Assembly (NCBI RefSeq): GCF_000219125.1
Contig: NZ_AFGF01000269.1
Coordinates: 25,008-89,007, forward strand
Direction of reading: 5' to 3'
DNA: 64,000 bases
DNA from: Acetonema longum DSM 6540
Lineage (GTDB): Bacteria > Bacillota > Negativicutes > Sporomusales > Acetonemataceae
The position numbers and the translations under genes were made by a program. Below the pieces are notes generated by a model. It did not search any database and was not told the origin of the DNA. It saw only the letters and a list, made by a program, of their open reading frames with translations. Shown here one piece after another: positions 50,394-58,694 of the stretch (the first letter of the stretch is position 1; every line of letters begins with the position of its first letter).

Positions 50394-51167
50394 ATGGATG
50401 TACGATGGTTTCAATGGTTTTGCCGGCGGGTTGCTGTTACCGATTTTATAACCGGGCTGCAGTTTCTTACCCGCATCCGTTTTGTGCGGCAGAGTGAATG
50501 GACGCCGCAAAGTTTTGGGGAAAGCGTAAAGTTTTTCCCCCTGATCGGACTGGTGATTGGTCTGGTCTTGTATGGTTTCGCCTATATTGCCGCGGAGCGG
50601 CTCCCTATACACCTGTTTACCGCCGCGATTATTGTGCTGGAAATTGCCCTGACCGGAGGATTGCACTGCGATGGTTTTATGGATACCATGGACGGTTTAT
50701 TTTCCGGCCGGTCACGGGAACGTATGCTGGAGATTATGAAAGACAGCCGGGTAGGGGCTAACGGTGTTGTTGGTTTTCTCTGCCTGCTTTTGATAAAGGG
50801 GTCGGTTTTGCTGGATCTGCCCCAAGCGCAGTTGCTGGCGGCACTGCTAATAGCGCCGGTGGTGGGACGGCTGGCAATGGTCATCGGCATTACATCCTTT
50901 CCCTATGCCCGGCCGGAAGGGATGGGTAAAGCGTTTGCCCAGTATGCCGATCGATTCAGTCTGGGGTTTGCGGCTGTTTCTTCTCTGATCATTGTATCCC
51001 TGGTGGGACCGGTGTACTTAATCAGCAGTATGATCGGCTTAGCCGTGGCTGTGAGTTTTGCCTGCTACGTAACTCGCGTGTTAGGCGGTCTTACCGGGGA
51101 CATTTATGGCGCCCTGACGGAAATAACGCAGGCGGCAGTCTTTTTGTCCGTCGTATTAATCGGCTGA
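50394..51167 (+). CDS. cobS: Adenosylcobinamide-GDP ribazoletransferase
   Basis: This is a polytopic membrane enzyme of about 257 residues that joins the lower-ligand riboside to the corrin. ITGLQFLTRIRF is at the start. LHCDGFMDTMDGLFSGRSRERMLEIMKDSRVGANGV, split over residues 90-125, contains the Asp-rich metal site. AGGAGG at 50379-50384 serves GTG 50391 or ATG 50394. I give the ATG. Confidence 0.93.
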   Translation: MDVRWFQWFCRRVAVTDFITGLQFLTRIRFVRQSEWTPQSFGESVKFFPLIGLVIGLVLYGFAYIAAERLPIHLFTAAIIVLEIALTGGLHCDGFMDTMDGLFSGRSRERMLEIMKDSRVGANGVVGFLCLLLIKGSVLLDLPQAQLLAALLIAPVVGRLAMVIGITSFPYARPEGMGKAFAQYADRFSLGFAAVSSLIIVSLVGPVYLISSMIGLAVAVSFACYVTRVLGGLTGDIYGALTEITQAAVFLSVVLIG

Positions 51168-51187
51168 GTAGTATAAGGAGAATAGAC

Positions 51188-52078
51188 ATGGGAGAAACAG
51201 TGAAAGCCCCGGGAACTTGCGGCGAATTGGTGCAGGGGACTCTGGACGGCAAAAATTTTCTGATCACCTGTCCGGTTGATCTTTACTCGGTTGCGAAAGT
51301 GAACAGGCAACAACCTGATGACGCCGCCGGCTGCAAAACCCGGCAGGCTGTCACGGCTACTTTAGACTATTTAGGCATCAGCGAGCACCGGATCCAGGTT
51401 AGCATCTCATCTCAGCTGCCTGTCGGCAAAGGAATGGCTTCCAGCAGCGCCGACATAAGCGCCGCTTGCCAGGCGGTTGCCTTGCACTTCAACCGGATGC
51501 TGACGCCGGATGAAATAGCGGATATTTCCTTGACGATAGAGCCAACTGACGGTATTTTTTACCCCGGCATCAGCATGTTTGATCATGTACACGGACTGAT
51601 CCGCAAAAGTCTGGGGATGCCGCCCCGGCTGTTTATTGCCGTATTTGACGCTGGCGGTGAGGTGGATACCTTGCTGTTCAATTCCCGCCAGGATCTGGCC
51701 AGACTGAATCATGCAAAGGAGTCGCTGGTACGGGAAGCTATACAGCTAGTAAGCCGGGGCATCACCCAGCAGGATGGCGGCCTCATTGGACGCGGCGCTA
51801 CCCTGAGTGCGGTTGCCAATCAGGGTATTTTACCTAAGCCGTGTTTGGATACGTTTTTAGAGATTACCCCGAAATTTGGCGCGGTGGGCGTAAACGTGGC
51901 TCATAGCGGCACAGTCATGGGGGTTCTTTTTCCGGAAAATAACCTGGCCGCAATCGCCCCATGCGTACAGGCGATTCTAGATGGGTGCAGCGATGTCACT
52001 TATCTGCGGACCGTCCGGCTGATATCCGGTGGTTTGCAAATTGAAAGGAGGCTGCCGGATGAGACAGCAACTTACTGA
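51188..52078 (+). CDS. pduX: L-threonine kinase (PduX-type GHMP kinase)
   Basis: This 296-aa GHMP-superfamily kinase makes L-threonine phosphate for the aminopropanol arm. APGTCGELVQGTLDGKNFLI at the start and LPVGKGMASSSADISAACQA (about residues 77-96, the ATP loop) match PduX. The FYPGISMFDHVHG block also fits. The end overlaps cobD by 20 bases, linking it to the decarboxylase that uses its product. Confidence 0.93.
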   Translation: MGETVKAPGTCGELVQGTLDGKNFLITCPVDLYSVAKVNRQQPDDAAGCKTRQAVTATLDYLGISEHRIQVSISSQLPVGKGMASSSADISAACQAVALHFNRMLTPDEIADISLTIEPTDGIFYPGISMFDHVHGLIRKSLGMPPRLFIAVFDAGGEVDTLLFNSRQDLARLNHAKESLVREAIQLVSRGITQQDGGLIGRGATLSAVANQGILPKPCLDTFLEITPKFGAVGVNVAHSGTVMGVLFPENNLAAIAPCVQAILDGCSDVTYLRTVRLISGGLQIERRLPDETATY

Positions 52079-53153
52079 TGTCCATGGCGGAAACATCCAT
52101 CGGTTGTCTCGCGACCAGAAGGTCCCCTGGCAGAGTATTTTGGATTTTAGCGCCAATATCAATCCCTGCGGCCTGCCGGCCAGCGTGCGTGACTGTCTGG
52201 CCCGGGAGATAGACAGTCTGGTGCATTATCCTGATCCTCAGGCTTTTCTTTTGAAGCAGGCTATCAGCGAGCGCTATCAGGTCCCTGTTACCTCTATTGT
52301 TGCCGGCAACGGCGCTGTCGAGCTGCTCTATATTCTCTGCCATATGATCAACCCGAAACGCGTTCTGGTTACAGCGCCAACTTTCAGTGAATACGAACGG
52401 GCGGCACGGGCCGCTAATGCTGAGATCTGCTATTACACGCTAAGCCCGGATAATGATTTTACCTACGATGCGGCAGTTCTGGAACATTTGGTGGCGCGTA
52501 TGGATATCCTATTTTTGGGAAATCCTAACAATCCTACCGGTTCCATGCTGACTAATACCGAAATAGAACACCTGCTAGCATGTTGTCAGCGCCACCATTG
52601 CCTGGTGGTTGTTGATGAGTCTTTCATTGATTTTCTGCCGGATGACAGAGATTTTACCTGTCGGCGGTTATTAGACCAAAATGATCATTTAGTCATTTTG
52701 CAGTCTCTTACCAAGTTTTACGCTTTACCCGGCCTGAGATTGGGGTTTGCCTTATGCAGTGAGCGGATTTCTCAAATTCTTCATAAAGGCAAAGATCCCT
52801 GGAATGTGAACAGTTTAGCCCAGGCAGCAGGAGTCGCGGCATTAAAGGACGTATCTTACAGTGAGACGAGCAAGCGGATCATGCATGCGGCAAAAGATGA
52901 TTTTTTCCGCAAATTATGCGCCATACCAGGCTGGAGACCGCTGAAACCGGTTGTTAATTACATTTTAGTGGATGTCGGACATACCGGCAGGATAGCGGCC
53001 GAGTGGCAGCAGTTGTTGATGCAGCGCGGCGTATTGATTCGGGATTGCAGCAATTATCGCGGCTTGTCGGCGGCCTTTATCCGGTTGGCGGTAAAGCTTG
53101 CGGAACAAAATGATGCATTGATTCATGCGATTACAAATTGTACGGGAGAATAA
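52059..53153 (+). CDS. cobD: Threonine-phosphate decarboxylase
   Basis: This 364-aa PLP-dependent fold-type I enzyme produces (R)-1-amino-2-propanol phosphate. HGGNIHRLSRD and DFSANINPCGLPASV are at the start. FLGNPNNPTGSML, VVVDESFIDFLPD and LQSLTKFYALPGLRLGFALC (with the PLP lysine) lie in the middle, and RDCSNYRGL near the end. ATG 52059 follows GAAAGGAGG by nine bases; the longer frame start at 52029 lies inside pduX without an RBS. Confidence 0.95.
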   Translation: MRQQLTDVHGGNIHRLSRDQKVPWQSILDFSANINPCGLPASVRDCLAREIDSLVHYPDPQAFLLKQAISERYQVPVTSIVAGNGAVELLYILCHMINPKRVLVTAPTFSEYERAARAANAEICYYTLSPDNDFTYDAAVLEHLVARMDILFLGNPNNPTGSMLTNTEIEHLLACCQRHHCLVVVDESFIDFLPDDRDFTCRRLLDQNDHLVILQSLTKFYALPGLRLGFALCSERISQILHKGKDPWNVNSLAQAAGVAALKDVSYSETSKRIMHAAKDDFFRKLCAIPGWRPLKPVVNYILVDVGHTGRIAAEWQQLLMQRGVLIRDCSNYRGLSAAFIRLAVKLAEQNDALIHAITNCTGE

Positions 53154-53159
53154 TAAGGT

Positions 53160-53774
53160 ATGACAAGAATTATTTTTGTCCGGCACGGGCAAACATTGTG
53201 GAATCAAGAGTTAAAATACCAGGGACATACGGATATTTCTCTTACGGACCAGGGCATCCGCCAGGCTGATCTGGTAGCCAAACGTCTGTCCCGTGAAAAG
53301 GTTGTCGCGATTTATTCCAGTGACCTTAGCCGGGCTTTCTTAACCGCTGAGAGAATTGCCGGTCAATTCGGATTGCCGGTGGCTTCTTTTGCCCAGTTGC
53401 GGGAATTTTGGTTTGGGGACTGGGAAGGGCTGACCTATGAACAGATTCAAAAACGCTGGCCCGATGAAGCCGAGCAATTTGTTAACTCCCCGGGGCATGT
53501 ACAGATACCGGGAGGAGAAACCTATACTGAGGTACAAGAGCGTATGGAGCAGCTCGTGTTGGAACTGGTGAAAAAACACGACGGGCAAACTATTATCATC
53601 GTGTCCCACGGCGCCGCCATCCGCGCGGTTCTGTGCGCAGCCCTGCATATGCCTCTTGACTATGTGGGGGCGATACGGCAGGACAATACGGCTGTGAATA
53701 TTGTAGAATACTATGGTGAACAGGCCATTGTCACTTTGGTAAACGATATTCATCATTTGAATGCGGCGGAGTAG
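53160..53774 (+). CDS. cobC: Alpha-ribazole phosphatase (histidine phosphatase family)
   Basis: This 204-aa phosphoglycerate-mutase-like phosphatase has the catalytic RHGQTLWN (residues 8-15), the SDLSRAFLTAERIA block and the second histidine in VSHGAAIRAVLCAAL. Its place at the end of the cobalamin operon supports removal of phosphate from alpha-ribazole phosphate or cobalamin phosphate, although the family is broad. Confidence 0.88.
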   Translation: MTRIIFVRHGQTLWNQELKYQGHTDISLTDQGIRQADLVAKRLSREKVVAIYSSDLSRAFLTAERIAGQFGLPVASFAQLREFWFGDWEGLTYEQIQKRWPDEAEQFVNSPGHVQIPGGETYTEVQERMEQLVLELVKKHDGQTIIIVSHGAAIRAVLCAALHMPLDYVGAIRQDNTAVNIVEYYGEQAIVTLVNDIHHLNAAE

Positions 53775-53798
53775 ACTATTACCGGTATTCTCTGAGAA

Positions 53799-53840
53799 AG
53801 CAAAGGGAGATCAATTGTTGATCCGCCCTTTGTTTTTTTA
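53799..53840 (+). terminator. Terminator of the cobalamin synthesis operon
   Basis: AAAGGG-AGATCAA and TTGATC-CG-CCCTTT pair around TTG, followed by GTTTTTTTA. This ends the unit that began at riboswitch 11. Confidence 0.85.
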
Positions 53841-53925
53841 TGGATATTCCCCTGAGAAATGGAATACAAAATAGCATGGTCCTTAGTGTCTTGGTGAGAC
53901 GGCGTGGATCAAGGGGGTGGAACCC

Positions 53926-55875
53926 ATGGAGGCAGAGAAGCGTAAAATAATCTTGATCGGCAATCCCAATGTAGGGAAAAGCATGGTGTTTAACTATTTG
54001 ACCGGTTTATACGCCACGGTGTCGAATTATCCCGGGACCACGGTGGATGTTACCCGCGGCAGGATGCGGCTCAACGGAGTGAGATTTGAAGTGGTTGATA
54101 CACCGGGGATCTACTCTCTGATCCCGACCAGCGAGGAAGAACAGGTCACCCGGCGGCTGCTGTTTGAGGAACATCCTGACTTGGTGATTCATATAGTGGA
54201 CGCCAAGAATATCCGGCGGAGCCTCAGGATGACTCTGCAGCTTCTGGATGCCGGATTTCGCGTCTTGCTGCAGCTGAATATGATGGATGAAGCCCAAAAG
54301 GCCGGCAGACGTATCAACATAAGGATTCTGCAAGAAAGATTAGGGATTCCGGTGGTAGCCACTTCGGCTGCCGAGGGCTATGGACTCAAGGAACTGAAAC
54401 AGCAGATCCTTCTATGGAAAACCATTGCTGCCAGGCCGGTTTTACTGTCCCCTGACATTGAGCAGGTCATTGCAAGGATCAGTGCCCAGCTTGATTTTGT
54501 CGACCAGCTATCAAAAAAGGGAATGACAAAACGTATCATCGCCGTTCTGCTGCTGGAGAGAGACGCCGGCATGCAAAAACTGATTCTATCCCGTCCCGGT
54601 GGCGTACGGGTCAGAAAAGAGCTGGAGCAATGCGCCGGCCTTTATCCTCAGGGAATGGAGTTTCTCCTGACTGTACAGCGGCAAGCTGAAGTCGACCGGC
54701 TGCTGGAACATTGCATCCGCCAGGAAGGGGGAGAGAGTCATCCGTTTCATGACAAAGTGAACCGGTGGACCAGAGAGCCTTTCACCGGGGCAGTGGTTTT
54801 GATTTTTGTGATCTATCTGGGGCTGTATCAATTTGTCGGCCGGTTTGGGGCAGGGTATTTGGTGGATTATATGAACCAAGAAGTTTTCGGCGATTTTTTG
54901 CTTCCCTTACTACAAGCCTTGATAGACAAATATATAGAACTTGACTGGCTGAAATCGCTTCTAATGGGAGAATATGGGGTAATTACACTGGGCTTTCGTT
55001 ATGCTGCGGCGATTATTCTGCCAGTGGTCGGCACGTTTTTTCTGGCTTTTGCCCTGCTGGAAGACAGCGGTTATCTTCCCCGCCTGGCCTTATTATTAAA
55101 TAATATGTTTAAGTGGTTTGGCCTGAACGGCAGGGCAGTGATCCCTCTGACTCTGGGTTTTGGCTGCGGCACAATGGCGGTCATGGTGACCAGGACATTG
55201 GAAACCAGGCGGGAACGCCTGCTGGCCACCTTCTTACTGGCGCTGGCCATTCCCTGTTCGGCCCAGTTAGGAGTCGTATTAGCTATATTATCAGGCAGTC
55301 CCCGGATATTACTACTGTGGCTGGGATGTCTGCTGTTTATCTTTGGACTGTTTGGCTATATCAGCGCCCGGATCATTCCCGGCCAGGCCAATGCCTTTTA
55401 TTTGGAGATCCCTCCTCTGAGGATGCCCCGGCTGTCTAATGTTTTCCTGAAAGCCTGGACCCGGATGGAAATGTATTTCGTCGAAATTGTTCCGATTTTT
55501 GTTGTTGTGAGCTGCAGTTTGTGGCTGGCCGATGAACTGATGCTGCTGGAACGCTGGATTTCTCTGATGCGGCCGGTGATGTCGCTTATGGGGCTGCCGC
55601 CGGTAATGGGCCAGGTTTTTTTGCTGGGGTTTTTCCGCCGGGATTATGGGACTGCCGGCCTGTTTGATTTGTGCGCCAAAGGCTTGTTGAATGAGGGACA
55701 GTTATTGACGGCGGCCGTGTCCCTGACAGTATTTGTCCCTTGTATCGCCCAGACCGTCATGATGGTCAAGGAGCGCGGTTTCCTGGTTTCACTGGCGATT
55801 TTGCTGGTGGTCGCACTGATTGCCCTGGGATCGGGCTGGCTGGTGCATTTTCTCTACAGCATCCTGGGATTTTAG
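53926..55875 (+). CDS. feoB: Ferrous iron transporter FeoB
   Basis: The 649-aa inner-membrane Fe(II) transporter has an N-terminal G domain (GNPNVGKSMVFNYLTG at residues 12-27, VDTPGIYSL, LNMMDEAQKAGR), a helical spacer and a membrane domain with two Gate-like halves. Gate-type sequence is GRAVIPLTLGFGCGTMAVMVTRT with the conserved cysteine. ATG 53926 is preceded by AAGGGGG; the GTG at 53917 is too close to it. It is followed by feoA, the reverse of the usual order. Iron supply is not otherwise linked to the island. Confidence 0.94.
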   Translation: MEAEKRKIILIGNPNVGKSMVFNYLTGLYATVSNYPGTTVDVTRGRMRLNGVRFEVVDTPGIYSLIPTSEEEQVTRRLLFEEHPDLVIHIVDAKNIRRSLRMTLQLLDAGFRVLLQLNMMDEAQKAGRRINIRILQERLGIPVVATSAAEGYGLKELKQQILLWKTIAARPVLLSPDIEQVIARISAQLDFVDQLSKKGMTKRIIAVLLLERDAGMQKLILSRPGGVRVRKELEQCAGLYPQGMEFLLTVQRQAEVDRLLEHCIRQEGGESHPFHDKVNRWTREPFTGAVVLIFVIYLGLYQFVGRFGAGYLVDYMNQEVFGDFLLPLLQALIDKYIELDWLKSLLMGEYGVITLGFRYAAAIILPVVGTFFLAFALLEDSGYLPRLALLLNNMFKWFGLNGRAVIPLTLGFGCGTMAVMVTRTLETRRERLLATFLLALAIPCSAQLGVVLAILSGSPRILLLWLGCLLFIFGLFGYISARIIPGQANAFYLEIPPLRMPRLSNVFLKAWTRMEMYFVEIVPIFVVVSCSLWLADELMLLERWISLMRPVMSLMGLPPVMGQVFLLGFFRRDYGTAGLFDLCAKGLLNEGQLLTAAVSLTVFVPCIAQTVMMVKERGFLVSLAILLVVALIALGSGWLVHFLYSILGF

Positions 55876-55902
55876 AAAGAAAAGATAGGATAGTGAAACG
55901 TC

Positions 55903-56136
55903 ATGGCCCATCAAACATTAAAAGAACTTCAGGTTGGGCATAGGGCCAGGGTTGAAGCTTTTTCCACTATCGATGCAGGTCATCGGCGAAAGCTTATGGC
56001 TTACGGTCTTTTGCCCGGTATCATGATTGATCTGCTGCAGGTCAGGCCAAACTACGTGATCCGTATTGACCATATGGAACTGGCGATTGATGCGGAAGTG
56101 GCCGCAAAAATATATATATCCAAGGACAAAGTCTGA
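55903..56136 (+). CDS. feoA: FeoA-family SH3-like protein
   Basis: This 77-aa cytoplasmic protein has the typical FeoA pattern: LKELQVGHRARVEAF, then RRKLMAYGLLPGIMIDLLQV and a last EVAAKIYI strand. It modulates FeoB. It lies 27 bases downstream of feoB and ends in a strong terminator. Confidence 0.9.
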   Translation: MAHQTLKELQVGHRARVEAFSTIDAGHRRKLMAYGLLPGIMIDLLQVRPNYVIRIDHMELAIDAEVAAKIYISKDKV

Positions 56137-56182
56137 GAGTCAAAAGCCCCGGATGTCATACATCCGGGGCTTTTGACTCTCA
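56136..56182. terminator. Bidirectional terminator between feoA and the DUF1858 gene
   Basis: GAGAGTCAAAAGCCCCGGATG and its exact complement form a 21-bp stem with a TCATA-type loop. A-run and T-run flank the GC core on both strands, so it can end both convergent units. Confidence 0.85.
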
Positions 56183-56193
56183 TCTAAAAGGAC

Positions 56194-56400
56194 TCAGTGA
56201 GATTTTTCCGCCACTTTGTTCAGGTCCTTGATCAAGGCATCCAAATCGATACCGTGAGCCATGGCGCCCTGCTCAATGTTTTCGAAGCGCGCAGCGGCGC
56301 ATCCTAAGCATCCCATGCCATGGCTTCTGAATACATCAACGGTTTGCGGATATTTTTCAACGACTTCAATAATGCCCATTTCCTTGTTGATTTCAGACAT
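56194..56400 (-). CDS. DUF1858-family protein (disulfide/hybrid-cluster associated type)
   Basis: This 68-aa protein has the DUF1858 pattern: MGIIEVVEKYPQTVDVF, then SHGMGCLGCAAARFENIEQG with a CxxC pair, and DLDALIKDLNKVA. Such proteins are frequent in anaerobes and the CxxC is thought to be redox- or metal-active. On the minus strand AGGAGG lies 12 bases before the ATG, a long but usable spacing. Confidence 0.85.
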   Translation of the reverse strand: MSEINKEMGIIEVVEKYPQTVDVFRSHGMGCLGCAAARFENIEQGAMAHGIDLDALIKDLNKVAEKSH

Positions 56401-56600
56401 ATAGTATCTGTTACCTCCTCGCCGGATGAAAGTTCATCAGCTAAACAAATTATAGCAACATTTATTCACAAATACCAGCCTGTTTATATCCTTTTCTATT
56501 CTCCTGAAATTATGCCTAACTTAAAAACATGTATACTTTTTCCTGAAATTTCAACCCAGATGGAAGGAATTTTGTTATTCGTCCAGAAAATAATGAAATA

Positions 56601-56625
56601 GTGGTACAAAGTGGAGTAAAGTGGT
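56601..56625 (+). promoter_or_regulatory. MraZ operator (three GTGGN repeats)
   Basis: GTGGT, GTGGA and GTGGT begin at 56601, 56611 and 56621, exactly 10 bases apart. MraZ binds such direct repeats upstream of its own operon in other bacteria. They lie 25 bases before the mraZ start, so autorepression of the division cluster is expected. Confidence 0.8.
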
Positions 56626-56649
56626 AGAACAACGACAGGGTGATGCACT

Positions 56650-57081
56650 GTGTTGCTGGGTGAATATTCTCACAGTATAGATGATAAAGGAAGAATCATT
56701 CTGCCCGCCAAATTTCGGGAGGAATTGGGCGATAGTTTTATTGCCACCAAAGGATTAGAGAAATGTATCTTCGTATATCCCAAAGCGGAATGGAGTAACA
56801 TAGAAACAAAATTGAAGGAACTGCCGCTGGCTAAAGCCGAAGCCAGAGCCTTTGTTCGCTTCTTTTTCGCCGGTGCGGCCGAAATCGAATGTGATAAACA
56901 GGGGCGGATGCTGCTGCCGGGAACTTTGCGGGAATATGCGGCATTATCCAAGGATGTGGTGGTCATCGGGGTACTGAACCGGATAGAGCTTTGGGACAAG
57001 GACGCCTGGGAAGCCTATAACGCCGATACCAGCCAGGCGGTAACGGAAATTGCCGAGCAATTGGCTGATCTGGGAATTTAG
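56650..57081 (+). CDS. mraZ: MraZ, regulator of the division and cell-wall cluster
   Basis: This 143-aa protein has two AbrB-like SpoVT domains. MLLGEYSHSIDDKGRIILPA at the start and CDKQGRMLLPGTLREYA near residue 78 are the duplicated DxKGRxxxP motifs. The start is GTG 56650 after AGGGTGAT. It is the first gene of the mra/mur cluster and has its operator directly upstream. Confidence 0.95.
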   Translation: MLLGEYSHSIDDKGRIILPAKFREELGDSFIATKGLEKCIFVYPKAEWSNIETKLKELPLAKAEARAFVRFFFAGAAEIECDKQGRMLLPGTLREYAALSKDVVVIGVLNRIELWDKDAWEAYNADTSQAVTEIAEQLADLGI

Positions 57082-57097
57082 TATACGGGGCGATGTT

Positions 57098-58030
57098 ATG
57101 AGTTTTCAGCATACCACGGTTTTATTAGAAGAGTCCGTAGCCGCTTTAGTGACAGACCCGGCGGGTATCTATGTGGATTGTACCTTGGGCGGTGCAGGCC
57201 ACACCTTAGCCATAGCTGGGCGGCTATTGTCTCAGGGACAGTTGGTGGGAATCGATCAGGATCCGGCTGCCATAAAAGCTGCCAGAGAAAAATTAGCCGC
57301 TGTTCAATGCCGTGTGCATATTGTCCACGCTAACTTCAGAGAAGTGGACCGGGTTTTATCGGACTTGGGGCTGTCAAAGGTTAACGGCATTTTATTGGAT
57401 TTGGGTGTGTCGTCGTATCAGCTGGATACTGCTGAACGGGGCTTTTCTTACATGCAGGACGGTCCTCTGGACATGAGGATGGATCCTGAGGCACGGGTAT
57501 CGGCCTACCAGGTAGTGAATAATTATTCCGAGGCTGATCTGGCCCGGGTGATTCATGAGTACGGAGAAGAGCGCTGGGCAAAGCGCATCGCGCAATTCAT
57601 CGTTGTCGAGCGGGACAGGCAACCCATCGGTACCACCGGGGAATTGGTTCAGGTCATTAAACGGGCCATTCCCTCCGCTGCCCGGAAGGAAGGACCTCAC
57701 CCGGCCAAACGCACCTTCCAGGCCATTCGGATCGAAGTGAATCGGGAACTTGAAGTCCTGAGGCAGGTTCTGGAAAAATCAGTCGATTTGTTGACAACAG
57801 GCGGCCGGTTGTGCGCGATTACCTTTCACTCTCTGGAGGATCGGATTGTGAAGCAGACCATTCAAAATCTGGCCAAACCTTGTACGTGTCCGCCGCATTT
57901 TCCTATATGCGTGTGCAATCGTAAACCCTTAGTAAAAGCAATAGGCAGGGCACTTTCTCCCGCCGCCGACGAAATAGAAAACAATCCCCGTTCACGCAGC
58001 GCCAAACTACGGGTTGCGGAAAAATTGTAA
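57098..58030 (+). CDS. rsmH: 16S rRNA m4C1402 methyltransferase
   Basis: This 310-aa SAM-dependent methyltransferase contains QHTTVLLEESVAAL, VDCTLGGAGHTLAI (SAM site), GILLDLGVSSYQLDTAERGF and TFHSLEDRIVKQ. A CxC-x-H-type CTCPPHFPICVCNRKP near the end is also typical. ATG 57098 is 17 bases after the mraZ stop, with GGGGCG upstream. Confidence 0.95.
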   Translation: MSFQHTTVLLEESVAALVTDPAGIYVDCTLGGAGHTLAIAGRLLSQGQLVGIDQDPAAIKAAREKLAAVQCRVHIVHANFREVDRVLSDLGLSKVNGILLDLGVSSYQLDTAERGFSYMQDGPLDMRMDPEARVSAYQVVNNYSEADLARVIHEYGEERWAKRIAQFIVVERDRQPIGTTGELVQVIKRAIPSAARKEGPHPAKRTFQAIRIEVNRELEVLRQVLEKSVDLLTTGGRLCAITFHSLEDRIVKQTIQNLAKPCTCPPHFPICVCNRKPLVKAIGRALSPAADEIENNPRSRSAKLRVAEKL

Positions 58031-58072
58031 TTTATTTGTAATTTGGTCTAAAAATTGGGGAGGTTAATAGAT

Positions 58073-58432
58073 ATGTTAGTAAATAAGAAGCAGGAGTGGT
58101 TGGCACAACCGGAAACAACAGTCCAGCCTGAGAAAGTCGAAGTAGCAAAGGTAAATGTCGCGTTACGTCAAAAATGCGGCAAAATTGCCTTGCTGTTCAT
58201 ATGTTTTGCAGTATTGCTTACCATTCAAAGCGAGTTTACCGTTCGTTACGGCTATCAGATCGCGCAGATCAGGTCGGAAATTCGCAAACTGGATAAGGAA
58301 AATGAACAACTGAAGCTGGAAATCGCCAAACTGCGGTCACCTCAACGTATCCAGTCCATTGCCTCCTCCAAATTAGGCATGATTGCACCGCAGAATTTTT
58401 TCGGCGGGACAGCAGGGAAAAAGGCGAACTAA
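58073..58432 (+). CDS. ftsL: Cell-division protein FtsL
   Basis: This 119-aa bitopic membrane protein has a basic cytoplasmic N-terminus and one membrane helix (about residues 42-62, CGKIALLFICFAVLLTI). A leucine-zipper-like coiled coil follows (IRSEIRKLDKENEQLKLEIA), then the family tail SSKLGMIAPQNF. GGGGAGG lies about ten bases before ATG 58073. Its position between rsmH and the PBP gene is the usual one. Confidence 0.85.
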   Translation: MLVNKKQEWLAQPETTVQPEKVEVAKVNVALRQKCGKIALLFICFAVLLTIQSEFTVRYGYQIAQIRSEIRKLDKENEQLKLEIAKLRSPQRIQSIASSKLGMIAPQNFFGGTAGKKAN

Positions 58433-58538
58433 CAACAAGACGAAAAGCAACAGCCAGACCACAAGCCGCCTGACATTTGCGGAAAACCATCCTTTTTCCT
58501 TGCATCCCGGCCTCTTTTTCAATGGTCTCCTATAAACT

Positions 58539-58655
58539 GAGACCGTTCAAAAGGGTCCAGATGCTAGGCGCGATGAGGACGCGCGCGCAGACAGTACGTT
58601 CGAGAGGGCGCGCCCGCAGGAGTAACGACGCAGATGGGCCTTTTTCAACGGTCTC
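58539..58655. repeat. MITE-like repeat, short form, between ftsL and the PBP gene
   Basis: The element is bounded by GAGACCGTTCAAAAGGG and its inverted partner CCTTTTTCAACGGTCTC. Read on the minus strand it matches the outer parts of the 36005 copy (CTGCGGGCGCG, CGAACGTAC, GTCCTCATCGCG, CTAGCATCTGGACC). Just upstream, CTTTTTCAATGGTCTCC (58514-58530) looks like one more end of the same family. The insertion makes the ftsL-PBP gap 262 bases, unusually long for this cluster. Confidence 0.8.
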
Positions 58656-58694
58656 CTAGGGGGTTGAATCCTTGATGAGATAGGGGGGGGACGA

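Noticed and set aside
58477..58659. A 60-codon frame between ftsL and the PBP gene
   Set aside because: It is mostly read through the MITE-like repeat, so it is unlikely to be a real protein.
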